From Dokdonia sp. PRO95 (GTDB taxonomy: Bacteria > Bacteroidota > Bacteroidia > Flavobacteriales > Flavobacteriaceae), in the NCBI RefSeq assembly GCF_000355805.1, contig NZ_CM001837.1, positions 1,251,408 through 1,315,407 on the forward strand: a stretch of 64,000 nucleotides of DNA, written 5' to 3'. Position 1 is the stretch's first letter; every line of letters begins with the position of its first letter. A program made the position numbers and the translations under genes. The notes under the pieces are model-generated. The model searched no databases, was not told where the DNA came from, and worked only from the letters and a program-made list of their open reading frames with translations. Positions 1-8,775 of this stretch are shown here, one piece after another.

Positions 1-1
1 C

Positions 2-181
2 TTTGCTGTAAAGTTTAATAACGAATTACTAATACTATTTATCATTTTTTATGGTATTTTAATGCTTACCGACAATATTTTAGAGAAGGAGGCAGGTGTT
101 GTATACTTTTCATTATTCTTCAATTTTCTTACTGCCAAATCACTATTTGCAATTCCTAATCACAGTGACTTAAGAAGATAA
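2..181 (+). CDS. O-antigen ligase/polymerase-like membrane protein, C-terminal fragment
   Basis: The last 59 codons of a gene that begins before the window, ending at a TAA at 179-181. The peptide is hydrophobic and carries LTDNILEKEAGVVYF, which resembles the late conserved segment of Wzy/WaaL-type O-antigen ligases, where a Glu/Asp-Asn pair precedes a last membrane helix. It lies 41 bases before the next polysaccharide gene on the same strand, as expected inside an exopolysaccharide cluster. The family call rests on this short tail only. Confidence 0.5.
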   Translation, partial: FAVKFNNELLILFIIFYGILMLTDNILEKEAGVVYFSLFFNFLTAKSLFAIPNHSDLRR

Positions 182-222
182 TTAGAATGGGTTTAGTTGA
201 AAATATTCAAGTTTAAAGATGT

Positions 223-1668
223 ATGCTAGGTAAACTCATATTGATGTTATCTTATCTACTGATAAGTATATTTCTATTTGCAACATTCAGTGCAGATACT
301 TCTGTATGGATATCATTCTTTATAAGTAATCTCTTATTATTTGGGATGTTCTGGTGGCATTTGTATCAAGAGAAAGAGTTTTCTCCTTTCATTTCTGTGT
401 TTCTTGTCTTTAGCTTTCTGTTTTTCATACTTTCTCCGCTTCTCCAAGTAGGAGAATTAAACCTTACAAATGGAGTTTTCATAACTAAATTAAAATACTC
501 CCAAGCGGCAATTGTACACACAAATGTACTTGTAATCATATTCAACCTGACCTTTGCTGTAGCATATCTTTATTTTAAAAAGTTTCGAAAACTGAGAGTT
601 ATTCCAGTTTATGATCAGACCAAATATAAAGCCCTGCCAGTACTAATTAGTATAATCTCTATCGCTACAGTGCTAGTGTTTATTGCTAGCTTCGGTTTTG
701 TACAAGAAGAAATAAGAAGACATAGTGGGACACCCTCGTCTGCGTCAATAGGGATGCTATTGTTGTGGAAAAAGGTGCTATTTATGATGCCATTTGCAGG
801 AATCGTACTATGCTTTCAATATTTTGAGAAACGAAAAAAACTACCAATAAACATTATTATTGTAGCCTTACTTTTCTTAATTCTTGGAGCGTTTTTATTG
901 TGGTTTAAAAACCCCTTGACAGAAAAGCGCAACGCTTTAGGTCCCATTTATATTTGTATTATATTCTTGATGGCACCTAGATTACTTAATAGCAATGTTA
1001 AAATGACGCTATTTATGTTCTTTTCAATGATTATAGTTTTCCCACTCTCTGCCATACTTACACATGTGACAGCCACGTTTGAGGAGATTTTAGACAGACC
1101 TAGAGTGTTATTGGACAGTTTTGAAGGTTATGGTATAGGTCAGGTTTTTAATACATTACACTATGATGCCTTTATAAATATTACAGCAACCTTAGACTAT
1201 GTAAAATATGAGGGCTTTTCATACGGTTATCAATTGCTAAGCGGTTTATTATTTTTTGTTCCTCGTAGTCTATGGGAGACAAAACCCACAACCACTGGAA
1301 AATTAGTTGGTGAACATCTTATTGAATATCATGGGTTCCATTATAGTAATTTATCTAATCCACTAGTATCTGAGGGTTATATTAATTTTGGGATTTTTGG
1401 AGTCGTTATGATGGCTATTTTTCTCGCAATTACATGTATAAAGCTTCTTTCATGGTTTAAAAGCGACGACTATCTTAAGAAGATTTTAGCACTTTACTTT
1501 GCTATACATTTATTATTCTTATTGAGAGGTGATTTTGCAAATGGCTTTTCTTATTACATTGGCATCTTTGTCGGAGTTTATATACTTACGCGCTTTTTAC
1601 AATATATAATGGAACAGATGTTTTTAAACCAGAAATCATGGAAGGCAAAACATAAGCAACGTATATAA
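223..1668 (+). CDS. Oligosaccharide repeat-unit polymerase-like membrane protein (Wzy type)
   Basis: A 481-residue protein with about ten to twelve membrane helices spread over its length and one larger loop around 280-350. PRSLWETKP (347-355) followed by SEGYINFG (383-390) and RGDFAN (435-440) matches the pattern of bacterial repeat-unit polymerases, which join lipid-linked oligosaccharides at the periplasmic face of the inner membrane. It sits between another polymerase/ligase-like fragment and glycosyltransferases. Wzy proteins share little sequence identity, so the class is inferred from topology, these loop motifs and context. No SD-like sequence or TAnnTTTG box is clear before the ATG. 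Confidence 0.6.
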   Translation: MLGKLILMLSYLLISIFLFATFSADTSVWISFFISNLLLFGMFWWHLYQEKEFSPFISVFLVFSFLFFILSPLLQVGELNLTNGVFITKLKYSQAAIVHTNVLVIIFNLTFAVAYLYFKKFRKLRVIPVYDQTKYKALPVLISIISIATVLVFIASFGFVQEEIRRHSGTPSSASIGMLLLWKKVLFMMPFAGIVLCFQYFEKRKKLPINIIIVALLFLILGAFLLWFKNPLTEKRNALGPIYICIIFLMAPRLLNSNVKMTLFMFFSMIIVFPLSAILTHVTATFEEILDRPRVLLDSFEGYGIGQVFNTLHYDAFINITATLDYVKYEGFSYGYQLLSGLLFFVPRSLWETKPTTTGKLVGEHLIEYHGFHYSNLSNPLVSEGYINFGIFGVVMMAIFLAITCIKLLSWFKSDDYLKKILALYFAIHLLFLLRGDFANGFSYYIGIFVGVYILTRFLQYIMEQMFLNQKSWKAKHKQRI

Positions 1669-1744
1669 AGAAGCCTTATACTATGCAATTTTATAAGTTA
1701 ATATACGCATCATTTTGAACTGTAAAAAGTGATTTACTTATCTG

Positions 1745-1752
1745 TATTTTTG
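1745..1752 (+). promoter_or_regulatory. Bacteroidota -7 box TATTTTTG
   Basis: Exact match to TAnnTTTG in the 117-base gap before the GT4 gene at 1786. No well-spaced -33 TTG is present, so this is a sequence match only. Confidence 0.35.
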
Positions 1753-1785
1753 ATTGTTTTCACTTCTAATATTTCCAAGTAGCAA

Positions 1786-2937
1786 ATGCACATAGTCCAA
1801 ATACATAATAGATATAAAGACATAGGCGGTGAAGATATTGTTGTGAGTCGAGAAAAATTGCTACTAGAGTCTGCAGGTCATAAAGTCTCTCAATATATTG
1901 TAAATAACAATGATATTAATACGCTTTCGCGAAAGCTAAAAACGGCATTGTCGCTACCATATTCGGTTTCTCAAAAGAAATTAATTAAGGCATTTTTAAA
2001 AGATTCTTCACCTGATGTTGTGCACGTGCATAATTTTTTGCCTGTAATTACTCCGTCGATTTTTTACGCTTGTAAAGAACTTCGCATACCAGTAATAGTT
2101 ACTCTACATAATTACAGAATACTATGTAGTAACGGGCTTCTTTTTAGAGATGGGAAACCTTGCGAAGACTGTATAAAAAGTAAATGGGGTATTCCCGCTA
2201 TTAAAAACGGTTGTTATCAAGAATCTAAAATCGCGACAGTATTTCCCGTAATCAGTAACGCCCTGCATGGACATTTACAAACATGGTCATCATATATTGA
2301 CAAAGTGATATTGTTAAGCGAATTCTCTCATGAGATTTTTAAGAAATCGCATATAACTTTTAGAGAGGAACAAGTTATAGTCAAACCAAATTTTACCGAA
2401 GATAGAGGCTACCTCTATGATAAAGAGAATTATATGCTATTTGTAGGGCGTCTCTCAGATGAAAAAGGGATTGTAAACGTAATAGAAGCTTGTATTAAAG
2501 CAAATAAAAGACTCAAAATTGCAGGTACAGGTCCCCTTCATGAAGTTGTTGAGAATTATTCACACCTACATAATAATATAGAATTTGTAGGAAATCAAGA
2601 TGGAGAAGAGTTATCAAGCTTATATAAAAATGCTCAAGCATTAATCACAGCATCTAAGATGTACGAGACTTTTGGGTTGGTTATAATAGAATCATTCTCC
2701 TTTGGTACCCCAGTTATTGCACCATCGTTTGGGAATGGTGGGCAATTAGTTAAAGATCAATACAATGGATTACATTACACGTTAGATGATATTGATAATC
2801 TTGTAGAAGCGATTGAAAAAACAGATTACCTAGATCAAGAAACTATGAGAAATAATGCCCGAGAAACATTTCTGAAAAACTACACAGCTCAACAGAACGT
2901 ATTAAAATTGCTAGATGCGTATAAATCCGTTTTATGA
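1786..2937 (+). CDS. Glycosyltransferase family 4 (GT-B)
   Basis: A 383-residue GT-B retaining glycosyltransferase, probably adding a sugar to the lipid-linked repeat unit at the cytoplasmic membrane face. The N-terminal domain has GGEDIVV (14-20) and THLHNYR-like acceptor-side residues (LHNYR 107-111). The C-terminal Rossmann domain has GRLSDEKG (221-228) and the nucleotide-sugar contact region YETFGLVIIESFSFGTP (293-309). A four-Cys stretch (114, 126, 129, 143) follows the LHNYR segment and could bind a metal. The dispersed palindrome encodes TLSRKL at 46-51. Donor and acceptor are unknown. Confidence 0.85.
   Translation: MHIVQIHNRYKDIGGEDIVVSREKLLLESAGHKVSQYIVNNNDINTLSRKLKTALSLPYSVSQKKLIKAFLKDSSPDVVHVHNFLPVITPSIFYACKELRIPVIVTLHNYRILCSNGLLFRDGKPCEDCIKSKWGIPAIKNGCYQESKIATVFPVISNALHGHLQTWSSYIDKVILLSEFSHEIFKKSHITFREEQVIVKPNFTEDRGYLYDKENYMLFVGRLSDEKGIVNVIEACIKANKRLKIAGTGPLHEVVENYSHLHNNIEFVGNQDGEELSSLYKNAQALITASKMYETFGLVIIESFSFGTPVIAPSFGNGGQLVKDQYNGLHYTLDDIDNLVEAIEKTDYLDQETMRNNARETFLKNYTAQQNVLKLLDAYKSVL
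1922..1936. repeat. Dispersed palindrome, in CDS
   Basis: CGCTTTCGCGAAAGC, 15 of 16 bases of the full palindrome, inside the GT4 gene in the frame that reads TLSRKL. Confidence 0.9.
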
Positions 2938-2972
2938 TTAGGAAATTCTATTAAACTATTTTTACAAGCCCT

Positions 2973-4196
2973 ATGAATAATCTCCAAGGCAAACACATCA
3001 CACTTATCTCCTTAAACTTCTACCCGGAAGACACTGCAATAGGACTTTACAGCACGCAACTAGCAGAATATCTAGAGCAGCAAGGAGCACATATTTCGGT
3101 GATTACTGCGTTTCCTTATTACCCTAAATGGGAAATAACAGAAGCATATCAAAACCAAGGAGCTTATCTACATGAGAAGAAGGGAACCATTGATATATAT
3201 AGATATAAGCAATTTACTCCCAAGGAGCCTACATTCTTAAAACGGGTTATACATATAGCCGATTTTACCATAGGTTCACGCTTTAATTTCAAGCAGATTG
3301 CAGCGTGTGATATTGTAATCTCTGTTATTCCTTTTACGAGTAGTGCATGGTTAGGAAATACGCTTTCGCGAAAGCGTAACGCAAAACACTGGATTCACAT
3401 TCAAGATTTTGAATTTGACGCGGCTTTTCAGTCGGGTCTTGCCGCTGGAGGTGAAAGTAAAAGTATGGCGTATAAAGCGTTGATGAAATTAGAGCGCAGT
3501 ATTCTCAATAAAGCAGATTATGTGAGTACGATAAGCCATGCGATGCTTGCCAAACTAAAAGAGAAAACCACCACCGAAACCTACTATTTACCTAACTGGA
3601 TAGATGCAAACGAGAGTGATCCATCTAAGTCACAAGCACATCCTTATTTTTCTAAAGATAAGTGTAGTATTTTATATTCTGGTAATGTGGGAGACAAGCA
3701 AGACTGGCAGTTATTTACAGACCTTATCAAAGCATTAGACTTTAATACGTTTGAAGTAATTGTAGTAGGAGCAGGGGCAAAAATGAATGCTCTAAAGGAG
3801 AATTTAAAACATACAGAAGTAAATTTTTATCCTCCAGTACCATTTGCCGCGTTATCAAGTTTGCTAGCTAGTGCAGATGTGCATATTTTATTTCAAAAGA
3901 GCGAAGTTGTAGATACGGTTATGCCTTCTAAAATACTAGGTATGATGGCGAGCGCTAGACCATCTATCATTACCGGTCACCCAGACGCAGAGCCAGCTAA
4001 GATTATAAATGATTCGAAAGGTGGATATTACAACTCCGTTATTAATGTTGATATAATATTGAGCCAGCTAGAGACTCTCCATTCGGCTCCAGAAACTGCT
4101 TTAACTATGGGTACAGCTGCAAGAAACTATGTACTTGAAAAATTTGCAAGGAAACCTATTTTAGATAAATTTTCTCAAACGCTGAGTAGGTTGTAG
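2973..4196 (+). CDS. WcaI-like glycosyltransferase family 4
   Basis: A 407-residue GT-B enzyme resembling WcaI of colanic acid synthesis, which adds a sugar during assembly of the lipid-linked unit. FYPEDTAIGLYSTQLAEYL (16-34) is the typical N-terminal signature, HIQDFEFDAA follows near 142-151, and YSGNVGDKQDW (235-245) opens the donor-binding domain. PSKILGMMASARP near residue 330 is the usual nucleotide-sugar loop. The gene starts 35 bases after the preceding GT4 stop. The palindrome encodes TLSRKR at 130-135. Substrates cannot be read from sequence. Confidence 0.85.
   Translation: MNNLQGKHITLISLNFYPEDTAIGLYSTQLAEYLEQQGAHISVITAFPYYPKWEITEAYQNQGAYLHEKKGTIDIYRYKQFTPKEPTFLKRVIHIADFTIGSRFNFKQIAACDIVISVIPFTSSAWLGNTLSRKRNAKHWIHIQDFEFDAAFQSGLAAGGESKSMAYKALMKLERSILNKADYVSTISHAMLAKLKEKTTTETYYLPNWIDANESDPSKSQAHPYFSKDKCSILYSGNVGDKQDWQLFTDLIKALDFNTFEVIVVGAGAKMNALKENLKHTEVNFYPPVPFAALSSLLASADVHILFQKSEVVDTVMPSKILGMMASARPSIITGHPDAEPAKIINDSKGGYYNSVINVDIILSQLETLHSAPETALTMGTAARNYVLEKFARKPILDKFSQTLSRL
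3361..3376. repeat. Dispersed palindrome, in CDS
   Basis: Perfect 16-base CGCTTTCGCGAAAGCG within the WcaI-like gene, read as TLSRKR, with the flanking A...TA of the extended form. Confidence 0.95.
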
Positions 4197-4278
4197 GGCT
4201 TAGGCTTTACAAGCAGGTAATACTTCCTTATTTTTACGAACACAGATTGTTAAGTCTGTATAGATTAATCAACCAATT

Positions 4279-5265
4279 ATGAAGAGAGTTTTAATTACGG
4301 GTGCTGCAGGATTTTTAGGGTCTCATTTATGTGATAGATTTATTAAAGAAGGTTTTCATGTAATTGGGATGGATAACCTTATCACTGGTAGCCTGTCTAA
4401 TATTGAGCACCTTTTTAAGTTAGAGCAATTTGAGTTCCATCATCACGACGTTACTACTTTTGTGCATGTGCCAGGTGACTTAGATTATATTCTACATTTT
4501 GCGTCACCAGCGAGTCCTATTGACTATCTTAAAATACCCATACAGACACTTAAAGTAGGTTCGTTAGGAACACACAACCTATTAGGATTGGCCAAGGTTA
4601 AAAATGCCCGTATTCTGATTGCATCAACATCAGAAGTTTATGGTGATCCACTCGTGCATCCTCAGGATGAAAATTATTATGGTAATGTAAACACTATAGG
4701 GCCAAGAGGAGTATATGACGAGGCAAAACGCTTTCAAGAATCTATCACAATGGCTTATCATCGTTTTCATGGCTTAGAAACTCGCATAGTGAGAATTTTT
4801 AACACCTATGGACCTCGTATGAGACTTAATGATGGTAGAGTAATACCTGCATTTATGGGACAAGCGCTCAGGGGAGAAGATCTAACGATATTTGGTGACG
4901 GTTTACAAACTCGTTCCTTTTGTTATGTGGATGACCAGGTAGAGGGTATTTTCCGCCTATTAATGAGTGATTATGCATTTCCCGTAAACATTGGAAACCC
5001 AGATGAAATTACAATAAAAGATTTTGCAGAAGAGATTATAAAACTCACCGGGACTGATCAAAAAGTAATTTACCAAGACTTACCGGTAGATGACCCGATG
5101 CAACGTAAACCTGATATTTCTAAAGCAATGGAAATATTAGATTGGGAGGCCAAGGTAGGTCGCGCAGAGGGTATGAAAAAGACGTTTGAGTATTTTAAAA
5201 GTTTATCTCAAGAGCAATTATATAAAAGCGAACATAAAGACTTTTCAAAACACATACGTAAATAA
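4279..5265 (+). CDS. UDP-glucuronate decarboxylase (UDP-xylose synthase)
   Basis: A 328-residue extended short-chain dehydrogenase/reductase. GAAGFLG (8-14) binds [13 protein letters not shown] (115-124) and YDEAK (146-150) carry the Ser/Thr and Tyr-Lys active site, and [16 protein letters not shown] plus [14 protein letters not shown] are diagnostic of UDP-xylose synthases. These convert UDP-glucuronate to UDP-xylose in the cytosol through a bound 4-keto intermediate. The length is normal for the bacterial enzyme. In this cluster it would supply a pentose donor to the neighbouring glycosyltransferases. A near-consensus -7 box (TATTTTTA) lies about 45 bases upstream. Confidence 0.9.
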   Translation: MKRVLITGAAGFLGSHLCDRFIKEGFHVIGMDNLITGSLSNIEHLFKLEQFEFHHHDVTTFVHVPGDLDYILHFASPASPIDYLKIPIQTLKVGSLGTHNLLGLAKVKNARILIASTSEVYGDPLVHPQDENYYGNVNTIGPRGVYDEAKRFQESITMAYHRFHGLETRIVRIFNTYGPRMRLNDGRVIPAFMGQALRGEDLTIFGDGLQTRSFCYVDDQVEGIFRLLMSDYAFPVNIGNPDEITIKDFAEEIIKLTGTDQKVIYQDLPVDDPMQRKPDISKAMEILDWEAKVGRAEGMKKTFEYFKSLSQEQLYKSEHKDFSKHIRK

Positions 5266-5267
5266 GT

Positions 5268-6620
5268 ATGGCGCAACGCGTAGGTAGGTATTCCTTTTAC
5301 ATAAGACCCATAATTTATGTTATAGACCTAGTAATTATTTTATTACTAGCTAGGGTATGCCTCATTATGAATGAGGATTTTGTGGTGTTCTCATTGTATA
5401 TCACGATAACTTGGATTTTATCAACCATCAAGTCAGATTTTTATGAAGTTTATAGGTATACTAAGCCTACACGTATAGTATCCCTTTTACTATTACAGTT
5501 ATTCATTTTTGCATTACTTGTTTTTGCATTCTTCGGTCTATTTCAAACAGTAGACGCCTCTCCAATAGCTGTGTTTCTATATGTTTTATATGTTTTTATA
5601 GGTGTAGGGATCAATAAATTTGGAGTATTCTATTTGTTAAAAACGTATAGAGCAGTTTTAGGAGGTAACCATCGTCGTGTTGTTATTTTAGGCTGGAATG
5701 TGCAAGTTAAGGAGCTTAAAAAGTTTTTTGATGAAAACAAAAGGTATGGTTATGTAGTGAGTAGCACCTTTGATATAAAAGACCCAAGTGTATCTCTTGA
5801 CAGCATATTTAATTACATATTAGAGAATAGTGTAGATGAGGTTTACTGCTCAGTAGAGCAGTTTACTAATGAAGAGTTGAGAGAGATATCTGAATTTACA
5901 GATAACAACCTTAAGATATTAAAATTTATTCCAGACAGCCGCGAGATCTTTACAAAGAAACTAGAATATCAATACCTAGGGATTACTCCCATACTATCTT
6001 TGCGTACCATCCCTATAGATAAACCATTTAATCAGTTTATTAAACGTGCGTTTGACATCGTTCTTTCTATTGCTGTACTTGTAGGCGTATTATCATGGCT
6101 TACCCCTTTGCTTGCAATTTTAATAAAGCTCGACTCTAAAGGGACTGTGTTTTTCAAACAGAAACGTAACGGATTAGATTATCACGAGTTTTACTGCTAT
6201 AAATTTCGCTCTATGAGAGATAATGAGAAGGCAGATATTGAGCAAGTGAGTAAAAATGATAGTCGTATTACTAGAGTAGGTCGGTTCCTGCGTAAAACCA
6301 GTATGGATGAATTACCGCAATTCATTAATGTCCTTAAGGGAGACATGTCTGTCGTGGGGCCAAGACCTCATATGGTGAGACATACTCATATGTATGCAGA
6401 GCGTATAGATAAATTTATGGTGCGTCACTTTATAAAACCTGGAATCACTGGTCTTGCGCAAGTGAGTGGTTACAGAGGAGAAATAGAGACTGAAGAGGAT
6501 ATAGTAAACCGCGTAAAATTTGACATATTCTACGTAGAAAATTGGTCACTCTTCTTAGATATTAAAATTGTTTTTAATACTATTTATAAAGCTATTGTAG
6601 GAGATGACAAAGCTTACTAA
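5268..6620 (+). CDS. Polyprenyl glycosylphosphotransferase (WcaJ/PssY type)
   Basis: A 450-residue polyisoprenyl-phosphate hexose-1-phosphate transferase. Four N-terminal membrane helices (about 12-130) precede a CoA-binding-like region (about 135-230). A re-entrant helix (about 258-290) is followed by the catalytic domain with KFRSM (312-316), DELPQ (347-351) and GPRPH (364-368). It primes repeat-unit synthesis by moving a sugar 1-phosphate onto undecaprenyl phosphate at the inner membrane. It begins two bases after the decarboxylase stop, so the two are cotranscribed. The sugar is usually glucose or galactose; which one cannot be told here. Confidence 0.9.
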   Translation: MAQRVGRYSFYIRPIIYVIDLVIILLLARVCLIMNEDFVVFSLYITITWILSTIKSDFYEVYRYTKPTRIVSLLLLQLFIFALLVFAFFGLFQTVDASPIAVFLYVLYVFIGVGINKFGVFYLLKTYRAVLGGNHRRVVILGWNVQVKELKKFFDENKRYGYVVSSTFDIKDPSVSLDSIFNYILENSVDEVYCSVEQFTNEELREISEFTDNNLKILKFIPDSREIFTKKLEYQYLGITPILSLRTIPIDKPFNQFIKRAFDIVLSIAVLVGVLSWLTPLLAILIKLDSKGTVFFKQKRNGLDYHEFYCYKFRSMRDNEKADIEQVSKNDSRITRVGRFLRKTSMDELPQFINVLKGDMSVVGPRPHMVRHTHMYAERIDKFMVRHFIKPGITGLAQVSGYRGEIETEEDIVNRVKFDIFYVENWSLFLDIKIVFNTIYKAIVGDDKAY

Positions 6621-7404
6621 AAATGACATACAGCCACTAGTCTCCATTATCACTCCGCTGTATAATGCAGCACCATTTATTGCTCAAACTATCGCGAGTA
6701 TTCAAGCACAAACGTATCAAAACTGGGAGCAAATTATCGTAGATGATTGCTCGACAGATAATTCTGTTGATATTGTAAGAGCCCTAGCAGCTCTTGATGA
6801 TAGAATTAAACTTATTACGCTTTCGCGAAATAGTGGTGCCGCACACACCCGCAACATTGCAACAGAAGCTGCTCAAGGGAAATTCATTGCATTCTTAGAC
6901 TCTGACGACTTATGGCATGCAGAAAAACTCCAGAAGCAAATTGCCTTTATGCAAAAAACAGCTTGTGACGTTTCTTATACCAGCTATGTACATATCGATG
7001 AACATGGAAAACCACTTGGTAAACGCATCGTGGCATTACCAGAGCTCCATTACAAAAAGCAACACAGCAATAACTATGTGGGAAATCTCACTGGTATTTA
7101 CAATGCAACCTCAATAGGTAAAATAAGCGCTCCAGACGTTAGAAAAAGACAAGACTGGGCGCTGTGGCTAGACGCGATAAAGAAGAGCGGAAAACCCGCC
7201 TTAGGTTTGCAAGAAGATCTGGCTTTTTATAGAGTACGTGAAGGCTCGATGAGCTCAAATAAATTAAATCTCGTTAAGTACAACTATCAGTTTTACAAAA
7301 CTTGCTTAGGATATTCTCATGTAGTAGCTGCAATATGTTTACTCCGCTTTTTCTGGGAGTACTTCGTAGTAAGACCTGAATGGATACAGCGATATGATGT
7401 CTAA
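6604..7404 (+). CDS. Glycosyltransferase family 2
   Basis: A 266-residue GT-A inverting glycosyltransferase. VSIITPLYN (13-21), VDDCSTDNS (46-54) and the metal-binding LDSDDLW (98-104) are classic GT2 motifs; RKRQDWALWLD near 180 matches the catalytic ED/QDW region. It overlaps the end of the phosphotransferase by 17 bases and closes the plus-strand polysaccharide run, its stop facing the convergent CapK-like gene with a 4-base overlap. The palindrome is truncated here and reads TLSRN at 72-76, in a position where GT2 proteins commonly have a short loop before an asparagine-glycine. Confidence 0.9.
   Translation: MTKLTKNDIQPLVSIITPLYNAAPFIAQTIASIQAQTYQNWEQIIVDDCSTDNSVDIVRALAALDDRIKLITLSRNSGAAHTRNIATEAAQGKFIAFLDSDDLWHAEKLQKQIAFMQKTACDVSYTSYVHIDEHGKPLGKRIVALPELHYKKQHSNNYVGNLTGIYNATSIGKISAPDVRKRQDWALWLDAIKKSGKPALGLQEDLAFYRVREGSMSSNKLNLVKYNYQFYKTCLGYSHVVAAICLLRFFWEYFVVRPEWIQRYDV
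6818..6830. repeat. Dispersed palindrome, truncated, in CDS
   Basis: CGCTTTCGCGAAA: the exact 10-base core with the left arm only, inside the GT2 gene. Confidence 0.8.
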
Positions 7405-8711
7405 GAAACGAGAGAAGTAAACTGTTTGAGTTTACCTCTATCCCTACGGTCCAGTACGGCTACTTTTTCAAAAGTTAGCTTTAGTTCATCTTCAAGATAA
7501 GTAGTGGTAGCTTTTTCAATATTTCTTTTTTCTTGAGCATTAAGTGGTCTCTCAGAGGTATAAATAAATTTAAATGAATCTTGAGCAGTTTGCTCAATAA
7601 TGAACTCACTTACATTGCCATCTTCCTCTATAATACTCTTGGTCACATAATAAAATGTTAGTCCAGGAACTACTTTGCCGCTAGGTAGCCGTGCAATATC
7701 ACTTGTTCTTCCTTGAAGATTTTCTAAAATAGGATTTTTAAGCGTGCTTAGTGGTGATAAAGATCCCATATCACCTATATCATAACGTATAAAAGGATGT
7801 GCTTTATTATAAAAAGATGTGATTACAATACGCCCTACCACACCGTGAGGTACAGGCTTATCGTTATCATCAAGAATTTCGACAAATAACAACTCACTAT
7901 CTACCTCTAACTGATTCTCCTTATTTTGAAAGGCTATAAGTCCTACTTCTGAGGCTCCATATTCATTAATGATTGGGACATTAAATTGCTCCTGCATTAA
8001 TTCTAAATCATCGGGAAATAGCATTTCACTAGTGACAATACATGCTTTAAGAGTAGGACAGATATCAGTGAGTATAATTTGGTGCTTTTTCAAATACTTA
8101 GCAAGTAATACAATGCTACTGGTGTAGCCATTTATATAGTCAAAAGGTGTCTTGCTAAATTTTTTAACCATATCTGCAAGCTTGTGCTCGCAAAGATCAA
8201 AAATGGGAAAACGATATCTGTTACCTAGTTTATCCTTGAGTCTTTCCTTTTGATAGGCAATCGTTGTAAGCGGAATCCCATAAAAACGCGCCTGTTTTGA
8301 GGTGTCCAGGTCAAGATGATACCAGTTGTACCTCCTTTGGAAACTCACCCAGCTCAACGCATGAGCGTCTTTATCTTTTGCAAAAACAAAAGGATGTCCA
8401 GAAGATCCAGAGGTCCTACCTACGTATACCGTCTTGCGGTCGTAGTTTTGAGAAAGCCTATTTTCAAGCGGTTGTTGTAGATCTGCTTTTGTTAGCACTG
8501 GCAGTGTTTCCCAGTCTTTTTCGCCTCTTTCGGTAAGGAGACTTTTATAAAAGGAATTATAAATCTCGTGATGGGTAACTATCTTTTTTTTCTGCTCAGA
8601 TATATATGCTGCATATTCACTTTCTGGGATATCTATGATACGTTGTAATTCCGCTTTCGCGAAAGCGGTATCAAATCCCTTCATTTTTAAAGCCCAGTTG
8701 AATAAATTCAC
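7401..8711 (-). CDS. CapK-like adenylate-forming enzyme (phenylacetate-CoA ligase family)
   Basis: A 436-residue protein of the ANL superfamily branch that includes phenylacetate-CoA ligase and CapK of capsule clusters. RTSGSSGHPFVF (99-110) is the ATP-phosphate loop, NEYGASEVGLIAFQ is the adenylate-binding motif and RYDIGDMG the next core motif. CapK proteins occur in polysaccharide loci and are thought to activate an acid that decorates the polymer, though the reaction is not established. It is convergent with the GT2 gene and divergent from purD. The palindrome encodes TAFAKA at 15-20. Substrate unknown. Confidence 0.75.
   Translation of the reverse strand: MNLFNWALKMKGFDTAFAKAELQRIIDIPESEYAAYISEQKKKIVTHHEIYNSFYKSLLTERGEKDWETLPVLTKADLQQPLENRLSQNYDRKTVYVGRTSGSSGHPFVFAKDKDAHALSWVSFQRRYNWYHLDLDTSKQARFYGIPLTTIAYQKERLKDKLGNRYRFPIFDLCEHKLADMVKKFSKTPFDYINGYTSSIVLLAKYLKKHQIILTDICPTLKACIVTSEMLFPDDLELMQEQFNVPIINEYGASEVGLIAFQNKENQLEVDSELLFVEILDDNDKPVPHGVVGRIVITSFYNKAHPFIRYDIGDMGSLSPLSTLKNPILENLQGRTSDIARLPSGKVVPGLTFYYVTKSIIEEDGNVSEFIIEQTAQDSFKFIYTSERPLNAQEKRNIEKATTTYLEDELKLTFEKVAVLDRRDRGKLKQFTSLVS
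8652..8667. repeat. Dispersed palindrome, in CDS
   Basis: Perfect 16-base copy near the 5' end of the CapK-like gene, read on the minus strand as AFAKA. Confidence 0.95.
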
Positions 8712-8745
8712 ATCGTCTTAATTAGGGAGCCAAAATACAAACATT

Positions 8746-8753
8746 TATTTTTG
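8746..8753 (+). promoter_or_regulatory. Putative purD promoter -7 box TATTTTTG
   Basis: Exact TAnnTTTG match ending 22 bases before the purD ATG, in the 64-base divergent gap. The expected start would give a leader of about 17-20 bases. Confidence 0.5.
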
Positions 8754-8775
8754 TCTAAACGCAAAATATACCATA

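Noticed and set aside
8297-8536. Plus-strand open frame inside the CapK-like gene
   Set aside because: The conserved ANL motifs are on the minus strand; the plus frame gives a low-complexity peptide with no family resemblance.
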